In this document: in pieces, positions 1 through 6,921 of the stretch
Numbering within the stretch: the first letter of the stretch is position 1
Layout of the letters: every line of letters begins with the position of its first letter
Source: CAYRPN01 sp964426135
Lineage (GTDB): Bacteria > Planctomycetota > Phycisphaerae > Phycisphaerales > Phycisphaeraceae
NCBI GenBank assembly: GCA_964426135.1
Contig: CAYRPN010000136.1
Coordinates: 1-15,506, forward strand
Direction of reading: 5' to 3'
Length of the DNA stretch: 15,506 nucleotides
Notes under the pieces: model-generated
The model's input: the letters and a program-made list of their open reading frames with translations, nothing else
Told to the model about the DNA's origin: nothing
Database searches by the model: none
Translations under genes and position numbers: made by a program

Positions 1-99
1 CCCCCCCCGCCGGATGTTTATTTTGCTTTTTGTTTTGTTTTGCCCCCAATCTGATAGACTTTCTTTAAACTCGTTTAGGGGGAGCGACTCACCTTCCCT

Positions 100-121
100 C
101 CCCCCCCCCCCCCCCGCCCCC
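100..121 (+). repeat. Poly-C tract (C16 - G - C5) upstream of the PEP-CTERM gene
   Basis: Positions 100-115 are sixteen consecutive C residues, followed by one G at 116 and five more C at 117-121. A C8 run also opens the window at 1-8. The tract ends 9 bases before ATG 131. Long homopolymers of this kind are known to slip during replication, and assemblers often miscount them, so the real length may differ. Confidence 0.9.
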
Positions 122-130
122 GTTAATAAA

Positions 131-1024
131 ATGCAGTTGGTCGTCGCGATCTTCATAATCGCCGTGTGCAACATGTCCGCTGAGGCAATTCTATTGGACG
201 CCTCAGTAAGAACATCGATCGGCGGGCAATCCGTATCGGACAGCCTCATAGGCTCTCCTGTCAGATTCCAGCTTGAAGCATCTGTTTTCAATGCCTTTGG
301 AACATCCGATGCACAAGTGGCTGTAGCACCTGGAACAATCGGAGTCCGGACTACCATGGAGGTCAAGTTGCTGCCCCCAGGAATACTGCTGCCCACTGAG
401 AGTTTTGGGGCTGTTACCATCGATGATCTGGTGTTCTCTTCATCACAGAATGAAATGATTCCGGTCAGGATGTGGCTGTTACTTGAAGGTCATCTCCAAC
501 TGGCAGCGACACAGAGCAGATTTACGAGCAGCACCCAAGTAGATGGAGGATTTACGATCAAGCGGGCATTCGGATCTGCATTCACACAGCAAGCTGGCGG
601 AATAAAGGTCAGCAGTGAAAACCAAGGGACATTACGCGCGCTGGGATTGTTTTCTGATTTATCGTTTGAGGGAACATTCAATCCAGCAGCGGATTTAACC
701 TTCGACTCACTTGTTCTTTCCACCACGTTTCTTGTACCGACAAATGAATCACTACAATTGGCTATGCATTTCTCCTCTAATGCAGTTCGCCCTGCAGACA
801 TCGGAACAGCGGCGGCTGACTTCCTGACAACCTTCGGTTTTCCGCGCGGCTCACCCGTCTTCGTCGTCCCCAACGGGGTTACCGTCAACGCGCCGAGTGT
901 TTTTCTATTCGACAACACTTTCTTACCCCCTAACGCAGTTGTTGACGTTCCCGAGGCGAATACATCCTTGCTTGTGCTTTGTTCAATCGGCTCGATCATC
1001 GCCCGGCGCAAGCGCCCCGCCTGA
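131..1024 (+). CDS. Secreted PEP-CTERM-type sorting-domain protein, function unknown
   Basis: From ATG 131 the protein is 297 residues: a hydrophobic leader (about residues 2-19, ending near AEA), a body rich in Ser, Thr, Phe and Val that looks like beta-structured extracellular protein, and a C-terminal tail with VPEA at residues 273-276, a hydrophobic stretch and a basic RRKR cluster. That tail resembles a PEP-CTERM signal, which in known systems is processed by an exosortase at the inner membrane; no exosortase is present here. The frame stays open upstream to ATG 14 (336 residues), but that extension reads through the poly-C tract as a run of prolines and is probably untranslated leader. 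The leader from ATG 131 lacks a basic n-region and there is no Shine-Dalgarno sequence, so the start is uncertain. The gene looks clearly more AT-rich than its neighbours. It converges on nuoC with a 27-base gap. Confidence 0.7.
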   Translation: MQLVVAIFIIAVCNMSAEAILLDASVRTSIGGQSVSDSLIGSPVRFQLEASVFNAFGTSDAQVAVAPGTIGVRTTMEVKLLPPGILLPTESFGAVTIDDLVFSSSQNEMIPVRMWLLLEGHLQLAATQSRFTSSTQVDGGFTIKRAFGSAFTQQAGGIKVSSENQGTLRALGLFSDLSFEGTFNPAADLTFDSLVLSTTFLVPTNESLQLAMHFSSNAVRPADIGTAAADFLTTFGFPRGSPVFVVPNGVTVNAPSVFLFDNTFLPPNAVVDVPEANTSLLVLCSIGSIIARRKRPA

Positions 1025-1051
1025 AACGCTTGCCAGCAACTTGAATGTTTT

Positions 1052-1567
1052 TCACGCCGGATAATCCGCCTTCTGCGCCCAGTCCAATTCGTACGTCCCC
1101 GGGATGCCGTGATACTCGCGCGGGAAGATGTAGTCCTTGCGGAGCGGGAATCCCTCCCAGTCCTCCGGCAGCAGGATGCGGCGAAGATCGGGGTGGCCTT
1201 CGTAGATGATGCCCATCATGTCGTACGCCTCGCGCTCGTGCCAGTCGGCGGCGGGCCAGAGGTCGCACACGGTCGGGATCACGGGGTGATCGCGATCGAC
1301 CAGCACGCGCACCGCGAACTCGTGCTTGTGTTTCATCGAGCGCAGATCGACCACCGAGCCCAGCAGGTTGTCCGCCACGTAGTCCACGGCTGACAGGCAA
1401 AGCAGAAAATCGAAATCGAGATCAGCCTCGCGGCGAAGGAATTCGGCGAGTGCGCGCCAGTCCTTGGCCATGACGTGCACGCGCGGGTGCTTGTCGTCGC
1501 CGTGGGCTTCGAGAATGGCGGAGCCGAACTTCGCCTGGATGCGACTGACGATCTGGGTCGGGGTCAT
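1052..1567 (-). CDS. nuoC: NADH-quinone oxidoreductase subunit C (30 kDa subunit)
   Basis: The protein has 171 residues and is the 30 kDa subunit of the complex I peripheral arm, where it packs against NuoD and helps carry the quinone-reducing module. The signature is unmistakable at residues 111-146: ERExxDMMGIIYEGHPDLRR followed by ILLPEDWEGFPLRKDY. The start is the ATG at 1567-1565 on the minus strand. The length fits a stand-alone NuoC, not a NuoCD fusion. Its placement is odd: nuoA, nuoB and nuoD, its usual neighbours, are absent, it points away from the nuoJKLMN block about 6 kb away, and its 3' end faces the PEP-CTERM gene. No Shine-Dalgarno sequence precedes the ATG. Confidence 0.95.
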   Translation of the reverse strand: MTPTQIVSRIQAKFGSAILEAHGDDKHPRVHVMAKDWRALAEFLRREADLDFDFLLCLSAVDYVADNLLGSVVDLRSMKHKHEFAVRVLVDRDHPVIPTVCDLWPAADWHEREAYDMMGIIYEGHPDLRRILLPEDWEGFPLRKDYIFPREYHGIPGTYELDWAQKADYPA

Positions 1568-1573
1568 GTGAGC

Positions 1574-1601
1574 ATCTTAATGGAGTCGCGCCGGCGGGCA
1601 A
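1574..1601 (-). promoter_or_regulatory. Possible sigma70-type promoter of nuoC, close to leaderless
   Basis: Read on the minus strand, TTGCCC (1601-1596) and TAAGAT (1579-1574) are separated by 16 bases; each matches 4 of 6 consensus positions. The -10 ends only six bases before the nuoC ATG, so transcription from it would give an almost leaderless message, in keeping with the missing Shine-Dalgarno. The match is weak, and the -35 falls within a sequence resembling part of the arm of the inverted-repeat elements elsewhere in the window. Confidence 0.25.
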
Positions 1602-1691
1602 GCGAAGTGGAATCCCCGATTGCGAAAACCACGGCGGACGCTCTGATAGGCGTCGCAAGGAGCCGTGAAAGACAACGCCGCCGCTTGGGCG

Positions 1692-1789
1692 CAGGGTGCA
1701 GCTAGGCTCCCCCGGGGGTGGCGCGGACGCAACATTTTGAGTCTCCCGTTGACCGTGGTGCGTCCGCGCCGAGCCTTGACGCACCCTAC
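1692..1789. repeat. Inverted pair of GTAG-type palindromic repeats (BIME-like), left arm degenerate
   Basis: The right arm (1756-1789), read on the minus strand, starts with GTAG (1789-1786) and folds into a hairpin with an 8-bp stem GGTGCGTC/GACGCACC and a 13-base loop containing AGGCTCGGCG. The left arm (about 1692-1733) is a decayed plus-strand copy: the outer parts AGGGTGC and GCGGACGCAACA are recognisable, but the loop carries extra C/G bases. The same arrangement recurs almost intact at 14702-14791. It occupies most of the nuoC-pcm spacer. Confidence 0.8.
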
Positions 1790-1857
1790 GTGATGGCCGG
1801 TTGCCAATCGGCGGAGTCTTTATTGCACGGCTCCCAACCGATCGAGCCTGGATTCCC

Positions 1858-2508
1858 ATGATGGCACACGAACACGCTGACCTCGTGCAGTGGATGATCG
1901 AGCATCAGCTTCGCTCCCGCGGCATCCGCGATGAGCGCGTGCTGGCGGCGATGGCGGCGGTGCCACGGCATCGCTTCGTGCCTGCGCTGGCTCCGCTGGA
2001 CGCCTATGCCGACCGGGCACTGCCCACCGCCAGCGGGCAGACGATCAGTCAGCCGTACATCGTCGCGCGGATGACGGAACTGCTGCGCGTCGAGCCGGGG
2101 GACAAGATTCTGGAGATCGGCACCGGCAGCGGCTACCAGACCGCCATCCTCGCGTGGCTGGGCGCTCAGGTGGTGACGATCGAGCGTTTTGCGGGCCTGA
2201 CGGATTTCGCCGGCGGCATGCTGCGCGACCTGTGCCTCGACGAGCGCGTCACGTTCGAAGTCGGCGACGGCACGCTGGGCTGGTCCCCGGCGGCGCCGTA
2301 CGACAGCATCCTCGTCACCGCCGGCGCGCCGCACGTGCCCAAGGCCTATCGCGAGCAATTGGCGGCGGGTGGCCGGATCGTCATTCCCGTCGGCGATCGC
2401 GAGAACCAGCAACTGCTCGTGGTCTGGCGCGACGGGCAGGAGTGGCGGCAACAGAGCGCGCTGGGCTGCCGATTCGTGCCTCTGATCGGCGCGGATGGAT
2501 GGAATTGA
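1858..2508 (+). CDS. pcm: Protein-L-isoaspartate O-methyltransferase
   Basis: This cytosolic repair enzyme transfers a methyl group from S-adenosylmethionine to L-isoaspartyl residues in aged proteins. From ATG 1858 it is 216 residues, the usual family length. Visible motifs are the substrate-loop region PTASGQTISQPYIVA (about 56-70), the SAM-binding glycine motif ILEIGTGSGYQTAILA (84-99), the acidic end of strand 2 TIER (107-110), GDGTLGW (136-142), YDSILVTAGAP (148-158) and GGRIVIPVG (171-179). The frame stays open upstream to a TTG at 1801, but the family length and the tandem ATGs at 1858 and 1861 favour the later start. It is transcribed divergently from nuoC and is followed by a 234-base repeat-bearing spacer, so it is probably monocistronic. 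Confidence 0.93.
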   Translation: MMAHEHADLVQWMIEHQLRSRGIRDERVLAAMAAVPRHRFVPALAPLDAYADRALPTASGQTISQPYIVARMTELLRVEPGDKILEIGTGSGYQTAILAWLGAQVVTIERFAGLTDFAGGMLRDLCLDERVTFEVGDGTLGWSPAAPYDSILVTAGAPHVPKAYREQLAAGGRIVIPVGDRENQQLLVVWRDGQEWRQQSALGCRFVPLIGADGWN

Positions 2509-2566
2509 AGTCTGACGACGCGCGATGGCAATTGGACGTTCACTTGCAGACCGGCCCTCACCCCAG

Positions 2567-2587
2567 CCCTCTCCCGAAGGGAGAGGG
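2567..2587. repeat. CCCTCTCCC hairpin repeat downstream of pcm
   Basis: CCCTCTCCC (2567-2575) and GGGAGAGGG (2579-2587) form a perfect 9-bp stem around a GAA loop, 58 bases after the pcm stop. It is preceded by CCCTCACCCCAG, a combination I recall as a dispersed intergenic repeat in many bacteria. The same stem recurs at 15484-15506 with another loop. It might slow or end transcription, but no T tract follows. Confidence 0.8.
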
Positions 2588-2626
2588 GGCAGGAGCATCG
2601 TCCCCCGGAAGGTTTGGCACACCTTC

Positions 2627-2661
2627 TCATCGCTCATCGCTCACGGCTCATGGCTGACAGC
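2627..2661 (+). repeat. Short 7-base tandem array (TCATCGC type)
   Basis: Five consecutive 7-base units: TCATCGC, TCATCGC, TCACGGC, TCATGGC and a diverged TGACAGC. The array lies between the CCCTCTCCC hairpin and the promoter-like TATAAT of the downstream gene. It matches other short arrays in this window in period, not in sequence. Confidence 0.65.
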
Positions 2662-2695
2662 ACTTGGACGCCCGCCGAGCGCCGGCGTCATTCGC

Positions 2696-2701
2696 TATAA
2701 T
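2696..2701 (+). promoter_or_regulatory. Candidate -10 element of the SurA/PpiD-like gene
   Basis: A perfect TATAAT lies at 2696-2701, which would place the transcript start near 2708 and leave a leader of about 35 bases before ATG 2743. I see no convincing -35 at 16-18 bases upstream; TTGGAC at 2664-2669 is too far away. The ribosome site GGAG (2730-2733) sits nine bases before the ATG and supports that start. Confidence 0.4.
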
Positions 2702-2742
2702 GCCGGGCTTCGTTTCGACTTTGGCCCACGGAGACCGCCCCG

Positions 2743-5304
2743 ATGCTTCGTTTCTTTCGCCAGTACAGCAAGTACATGCTTGCGTTTTTCTGCGTCGCGC
2801 TCATGTTCGTTTTCCTGATCGAGATTCCGCTGAACAAAATCGGCGGCGGCGGTGGTCGGGGCGGCGCGACGACGGAGACGCTGGGCCGCATCGGCAGCCG
2901 GGAGATCACCAACGCGGACATCCGCGAAGCAGCCGGGGATCAGGCGATTCTTCGCTCGCTGTCGCCGATTCTGTCGGTGGAGCATCTGGAGGAACTGCAA
3001 TGGGTGCTCATTCTCGCGGATGCGGAGCGATTGGGGCTTTCCGCTAGCAACAGGGAAGCGGAGGAGATTCTCAAAGCCGCGGGCGTCAACGACAGCATCC
3101 TCCACGCGGTCATGCGCAGCCAGGGCATCACCGCGCAGCACATTTTCGACGTGGTGCGCAAGTGGTCCACGGTGCAGCAGTATCAGAACCTGGCGCTGGG
3201 ATTGGCGCACACCAACACGGTGGAGCGTCTGGCGGAGACGCAGCGGATGGTGACGATGTTCCGCGGGCAGATCGATCCGCGGCAGATTCCAGGCCTGTTC
3301 CTCATGAGTGCCGGCGGAACGCCCGTCAGCGAGCCGATGCTCAAGCGCGTGGTCTACGATCAGCGCGCCGAAGCGAAGATCACCGCCGCCGAGATTCCCT
3401 CGACGATCTATCAGAGCGAGATCAAGCCGCCGGCCAAGAAGGATCTCGATGAGCTTTTCGAGAAGAACCGCGACAAACTGCCCGGCGAAGGTGTTCCTTT
3501 CGGCTTCGGCTACCGCACGCCCCAGGCTGTGAAGTTCGAGTTCCTCCGCATTCCGTTCGAGCGCGCCAAGGAAGTGGTGACGGTCGATGAGGTCGACGCG
3601 GTGGAGTACTACGAGAAGAACAAGGAGCTTTACCTCGCCCCGGTGACGCCCGCTCCACTTCCGCCGTTGCCGCTGCCGGACGACAAGGAGAAGCCGAAGG
3701 GCGAAACGCCGAAATCGGAAACGCCGAAGGTTGAGCCGAAAGTCGAGCCCAAGGTCGAACCGAAGGTCGAACCGAAGAAGGTCGAGCCGAAGGCTGAGCC
3801 AAAGGTTGAGCCGAAGGTTGAGCCCAAGGCTGAACCCAAGGTCGAGCCGAAGGTCGAGCCAAAGGCTGAACCCAAGGTCGAACCGAAGGTTGAACCCAAG
3901 ACTGAACCCAAGGCTGAACTGAAGATCGATCGCGAGGCGCTGCCGAACGAGTCTGCCGAGACTTTGTTTGTTGACACGCGCGAATCGATCGCACAGTTGG
4001 CACAAGGGGAAGCGCCCAAGACGGAGACACCGAAAGTGGTCGCCCCGAAAACGGTCGAGCCCAAGGCGGAGGCGCCGAAGACCGAAGCGCCGAAGGCCGA
4101 AGCGCCCAAGACCGAAACGCCAAAGACTGAAACGCCAAAGACTGAAACGCCAAAGGTGGATGTCCCCAAGACCGAGGTTCCCAAGAGCGCCGAGCCTTCC
4201 AAGTCTGTCGACACCGGCCCCAAGTACCGCGCTTATGAGGACGTGCGCTCGGAGATCATCGACCGTCTGCGGACGCGCAAGAGCCGCGAGCTGGTGGAGA
4301 ACATGATCAAGGCGGCACAGGCCATGCTTGCCGAGGATTCTCGCTCGCTCGATCAGCAGGAAGGCTACTTCGTCACGTCGAAGGAAGGCTGGAAGCCCAC
4401 CTCGCTCACGGACGTGCAGGACAGCCTGCAGAAGCGTTTCAAGGTGCTGGCCGACATTGTGCGTCACGACTCGGAATGGCTCGACCGCGAATCGGCCGGC
4501 AAGGTTTCGGGGCTCGATGGTTTCATTCTGCAGACGACCAACCAGCAGTCGCTGGGCGCGGTGACTTATCTCTTCAGCGTGCGCGAGCTGCAGGAAAAGG
4601 ACTCCCGCGACGGCCTTGCGACGCTCCGCCTGCAGTCCAATCTGCCGAGTCTGCCGCTGACGGATTTCACTTCGGCGATGATTTTCCGCGTGATCGACGC
4701 CCGCAAGGCGCGCACGCCGGAGAAGATCGAGGAAGTGCTCGAACTGGTCGACCGCGATGCTCGCAAGCTCGCGGCTTACCGGATTCTTCAGAGCAAGGGC
4801 GACGAATGGCTGAAGAAAGTCCAGACCGGCAAGTTGGAGGATGTCGCCAAGGATGCCGGCGCCACGATTCTCACGCCGCCCGTTTTCCGCAAGCGCGAAC
4901 CCGATTCGGCCAACCGCAGCGCCGGACTGGGTCTGCCCAACATTCCTCCGATCGGTCGCAGTGCGGAACTGGTCGATGGCGTTTTCGCGCTGGCGGAAAA
5001 GGTGCAGAAGGATGGCAGCATCGCTACGGTGCTTCCGGCCGATCGCTGCGGCGTCGCGGCGGTCGACAAGCGTCTGAGCCTGGTGGTTTTCCGTGTCGAG
5101 GAATACCGTCCGATCACGGCAAAGGATTACGAGCTTTTTGCCCGCAGCGCCGATCCGGCCCGCTGGATTGCCAACGACATGGAACTGGATCCGAAGAAGC
5201 ACGCCCTGTCGATCGATTCGCTCAAGGGTCGGCTGGGTTTCGTCGAGGAGGAAGGCCGCGGTAAAGAGAAAGAAGACGATAAGGCTGAAAAGAAGGGCGG
5301 TTGA
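2743..5304 (+). CDS. SurA/PpiD-like membrane-anchored periplasmic protein with K/E/P repeats
   Basis: This 853-residue protein begins with a short basic segment and one membrane helix (about 11-30), then a Gly-rich linker and a helical region (about 45-170) resembling the SurA/PpiD N-terminal chaperone domain; the order anchor, GxIGSREIT, helices is that of PpiD. Next come a charged stretch, a four-residue repeat KVEP/KAEP (about 329-390), a short non-repeat segment, a five-residue PKTET-type repeat (about 422-482), a further helical portion and a Lys/Glu-rich tail. It is probably an envelope protein-folding factor. I could not find a parvulin catalytic motif, so peptidyl-prolyl isomerase activity is not supported. 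E. coli PpiD is 623 residues; the repeats explain much of the excess. Start: ATG 2743 with GGAG nine bases upstream. The chaperone assignment is an inference from the N-terminal architecture. Confidence 0.75.
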   Translation: MLRFFRQYSKYMLAFFCVALMFVFLIEIPLNKIGGGGGRGGATTETLGRIGSREITNADIREAAGDQAILRSLSPILSVEHLEELQWVLILADAERLGLSASNREAEEILKAAGVNDSILHAVMRSQGITAQHIFDVVRKWSTVQQYQNLALGLAHTNTVERLAETQRMVTMFRGQIDPRQIPGLFLMSAGGTPVSEPMLKRVVYDQRAEAKITAAEIPSTIYQSEIKPPAKKDLDELFEKNRDKLPGEGVPFGFGYRTPQAVKFEFLRIPFERAKEVVTVDEVDAVEYYEKNKELYLAPVTPAPLPPLPLPDDKEKPKGETPKSETPKVEPKVEPKVEPKVEPKKVEPKAEPKVEPKVEPKAEPKVEPKVEPKAEPKVEPKVEPKTEPKAELKIDREALPNESAETLFVDTRESIAQLAQGEAPKTETPKVVAPKTVEPKAEAPKTEAPKAEAPKTETPKTETPKTETPKVDVPKTEVPKSAEPSKSVDTGPKYRAYEDVRSEIIDRLRTRKSRELVENMIKAAQAMLAEDSRSLDQQEGYFVTSKEGWKPTSLTDVQDSLQKRFKVLADIVRHDSEWLDRESAGKVSGLDGFILQTTNQQSLGAVTYLFSVRELQEKDSRDGLATLRLQSNLPSLPLTDFTSAMIFRVIDARKARTPEKIEEVLELVDRDARKLAAYRILQSKGDEWLKKVQTGKLEDVAKDAGATILTPPVFRKREPDSANRSAGLGLPNIPPIGRSAELVDGVFALAEKVQKDGSIATVLPADRCGVAAVDKRLSLVVFRVEEYRPITAKDYELFARSADPARWIANDMELDPKKHALSIDSLKGRLGFVEEEGRGKEKEDDKAEKKGG
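3730..4190 (+). repeat. Two in-frame low-complexity repeat tracts with different periods
   Basis: The first tract (about 3730-3915) repeats a 12-base unit encoding K-V/A-E-P; the second (about 4009-4190) repeats a 15-base unit encoding P-K-T/A-E-T/A. Codons vary between copies (gtc/gtt, gag/gaa, ccg/ccc), so the copies are not fresh duplications. The tracts are separated by about 30 non-repeated residues. Confidence 0.9.
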
Positions 5305-5338
5305 AGTCGACGGTCCGAGGGAGTGCGTCTGGAGCGAG

Positions 5339-5357
5339 CCGGGCCGTGTCGGCCCGG
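5339..5357 (+). promoter_or_regulatory. Strong GC hairpin directly before the queE start
   Basis: CCGGGCCG (5339-5346) and CGGCCCGG (5350-5357) form a perfect 8-bp stem with a TGT loop, ending eight bases before ATG 5366. In the message it would occupy the region where a ribosome binds. No T tract follows, so it is a poor intrinsic terminator. A shorter relative is found inside queE at 5569-5584. Confidence 0.6.
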
Positions 5358-5365
5358 TGTTGGTC

Positions 5366-6088
5366 ATGTCCCAAACGCTGCTGGTCAACGAGGTTTTCTT
5401 TTCCATCCAGGGCGAGAGCACCTGGGCGGGGCTGCCCTGCGTCTTCGTCCGCCTGACGGGATGCCATCTGCGCTGCGCCTACTGCGACACGGAATACGCT
5501 TTCCACGAAGGCCGCAAACGCGAGATCGAGGACATCCTGCGCGAGGTGGAGGCGATCTGCGGCGAGGCGGGCCGTACTCGGCCCGACGAACCGACCGGAT
5601 GTCCGCTGGTGGAAATCACCGGCGGCGAACCGCTCCTGCAGCCGAATGTGCATGTGCTGATGCGCCGCCTCTGCGATGCCGGCAAGACCGTGCTGATCGA
5701 AACCGATGGCGTGTGCGATATCTCCGCCTGCGATCCGCGCGTGATCCGCATCATGGACATCAAGACGCCCGGCAGCGGCGAGGCGGAGCGCAACAACTGG
5801 AACAACCTGGCGCACCTGACGAAGCGAGACGAGGTGAAGTTCGTGATCTGCTCGCGCGAGGATTACGAATGGTCGCGCGACGTGATCCGCAAGCACGCAC
5901 TGGACCAGCGGGTCAACGCCGTGCTCATGAGCGCCGCGGCCCCGATGGCGGCGACGCATGAGATCGCGGGTGTGGCAGGCTTGTCACTTCGCCTCCTGGC
6001 GGAGTGGGTGCTCGCCGACCGGCTGCCGGTGCGCGTGCAGACGCAACTGCACAAGCTGATCTGGGATCCCATGACTCGCGGCGTGTGA
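5366..6088 (+). CDS. queE: 7-carboxy-7-deazaguanine synthase, radical SAM
   Basis: QueE converts 6-carboxytetrahydropterin to 7-carboxy-7-deazaguanine, the ring-contraction step of queuosine precursor synthesis, using a 4Fe-4S cluster and S-adenosylmethionine. The 240-residue protein has NEVFFSIQGEST at 8-19, the cluster motif C33-x3-C37-x2-C40 followed by DTEYAF, and EITGGEPLLQ at 83-92. The frame is open far upstream, overlapping the preceding gene, but ATG 5366 puts the family's N-terminal motif at the right distance. A charged segment (about 66-78) before the TGGEP strand looks longer than in typical QueE and is encoded partly by a small GC palindrome. The product feeds QueC, absent here; queD, which makes the QueE substrate, lies 175 bases downstream. 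Confidence 0.93.
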   Translation: MSQTLLVNEVFFSIQGESTWAGLPCVFVRLTGCHLRCAYCDTEYAFHEGRKREIEDILREVEAICGEAGRTRPDEPTGCPLVEITGGEPLLQPNVHVLMRRLCDAGKTVLIETDGVCDISACDPRVIRIMDIKTPGSGEAERNNWNNLAHLTKRDEVKFVICSREDYEWSRDVIRKHALDQRVNAVLMSAAAPMAATHEIAGVAGLSLRLLAEWVLADRLPVRVQTQLHKLIWDPMTRGV

Positions 6089-6096
6089 GGGGAGGT

Positions 6097-6194
6097 GGGA
6101 TTTGGGATTTCGGATTTCGGATTTGGGATTTGGGACTTGAGAATTGGGATTTCAAATTTCAAATCTCATATTTCAAATCTCATATTTCAAATTT
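6097..6194. repeat. Array of fourteen AT-rich 7-base units between queE and queD
   Basis: The sequence reads in exact 7-base steps: GGGATTT, GGGATTT, CGGATTT, CGGATTT, GGGATTT, GGGACTT, GAGAATT, GGGATTT, CAAATTT, CAAATCT, CATATTT, CAAATCT, CATATTT, CAAATTT. A GGATTT-type block is followed by a CAAAT-type block. The array starts eight bases after the queE stop. A counterpart in the opposite orientation, with the same block order, is at 12884-12988. Confidence 0.9.
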
Positions 6195-6263
6195 CTGATC
6201 GCAGTCTTTCGGCCTTCCCTCTCGGTCCTTTGATCGCTCGCTCGCTCCCTCGGTCTTTCCCCC

Positions 6264-6626
6264 ATGAAGATCAAGCTCACCAAAACGTTCGACTTCGAGG
6301 CCGCCCACTGGCTGCCCACGTTTCCGCAGGGCCACAAGTGTCGGCGATTGCACGGACACTCGTTCCATGTCGACGTGATCGTCGAAGGCGACGTGCCGGC
6401 CGAGACCGGCTTCCTCATCGACTACGGCGACATCAAGGCCGCCATCGAGCCGGTGCGCGAGCAACTGGACCATCGACTGCTCAACGAAATCGCCGGCCTG
6501 GAAAACCCCACGGCGGAACTGCTCTCGAAATGGGTCTACGATCGCCTGAAGAAATCGCTGCCGCTGCTCAAGACGGTCGTCGTCCGCGAAACCTGCACCA
6601 GCGCGGCGGAGTATGCGGGGGAGTGA
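6264..6626 (+). CDS. queD: 6-carboxy-5,6,7,8-tetrahydropterin synthase
   Basis: QueD makes 6-carboxytetrahydropterin from 7,8-dihydroneopterin triphosphate, the first committed step of queuosine precursor synthesis. The 120-residue protein is the usual length. Zinc ligands H15 (in EAAHWLP), H30 and H32 (in LHGHSFH) are present, as are the catalytic cysteine C26 just before them, the active-site segment LDHRLLNE (H70) and E109 in the closing RETCTSAAEY. The start is ATG 6264; no strong Shine-Dalgarno precedes it. A 7-base array and a pyrimidine-rich stretch separate it from queE, so coupling of the two genes is likely transcriptional if present at all. Confidence 0.95.
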   Translation: MKIKLTKTFDFEAAHWLPTFPQGHKCRRLHGHSFHVDVIVEGDVPAETGFLIDYGDIKAAIEPVREQLDHRLLNEIAGLENPTAELLSKWVYDRLKKSLPLLKTVVVRETCTSAAEYAGE

Positions 6627-6666
6627 GTATCGTCGCCGACGTAGCTTGACGATTTGAAGCGCCCCG

Positions 6667-6812
6667 CCATTTAGCCGGCGGGCTTGCCCGCCGTGGACTG
6701 CCAGGCGCGGCGAGACGTCGTATCGTTCATGCGCATAAGGCCGCCGGCGTGGTGAAACCAGGCCTGAAAGGCGTCCGGGGGTTCGCTGCGGGCAAGCCCG
6801 CCGGCTAAATGG
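6667..6812. mobile_element. Small non-coding element with 25-bp perfect inverted ends (MITE-like), copy 1
   Basis: The 25 bases at 6667-6691 (CCATTTAGCCGGCGGG then CTTGCCCGC) are the exact reverse complement of 6788-6812. Each end is also nearly self-palindromic (GGCGGGC-TT-GCCCGCC). The 96-base interior has no credible ORF. A second copy of the ends with a different interior is at 8614-8776. I see no obvious target-site duplication. It could be a MITE, or a pair of inverted REP-like repeats. Confidence 0.75.
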
Positions 6813-6921
6813 TCTGTGCGACACGGGAATTGACTTCGATCACGATCTTGAACGCGGCATTACGACACATTGAACGCCGCGGGTGGCCCGCTGCCGAGCG
6901 GCTCTGATATTCTCCACCTCG

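Noticed and set aside
490..1011. A 173-residue minus-strand open frame inside the PEP-CTERM gene
   Set aside because: There are no motifs, and the plus-strand frame has a coherent leader and sorting tail.
2743..5304. Assignment as an active parvulin-type peptidyl-prolyl isomerase
   Set aside because: The N-terminal architecture fits the SurA/PpiD group, but I could not find the parvulin catalytic motif.
5339..5357. A riboswitch (preQ1-type) controlling queE
   Set aside because: Only a simple GC hairpin is visible in a 61-base leader; I see no pseudoknot or A-rich tail as in known preQ1 riboswitches.
5093..5365. A longer N-terminus for QueE starting within the preceding gene
   Set aside because: The extra residues are Arg/Ser-rich shadow translation; ATG 5366 puts the QueE motif at the usual distance.
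2695..5421. A 908-residue open frame on the minus strand across the SurA/PpiD-like gene
   Set aside because: It is the antisense shadow of a GC-rich gene; its Leu/Arg/Phe runs mirror the K/E/P repeats, and it crosses into the promoter and the next gene.
6097..6194. The 7-base arrays as a CRISPR array
   Set aside because: Units are 7 bases with no spacers between them, and no cas gene is present.
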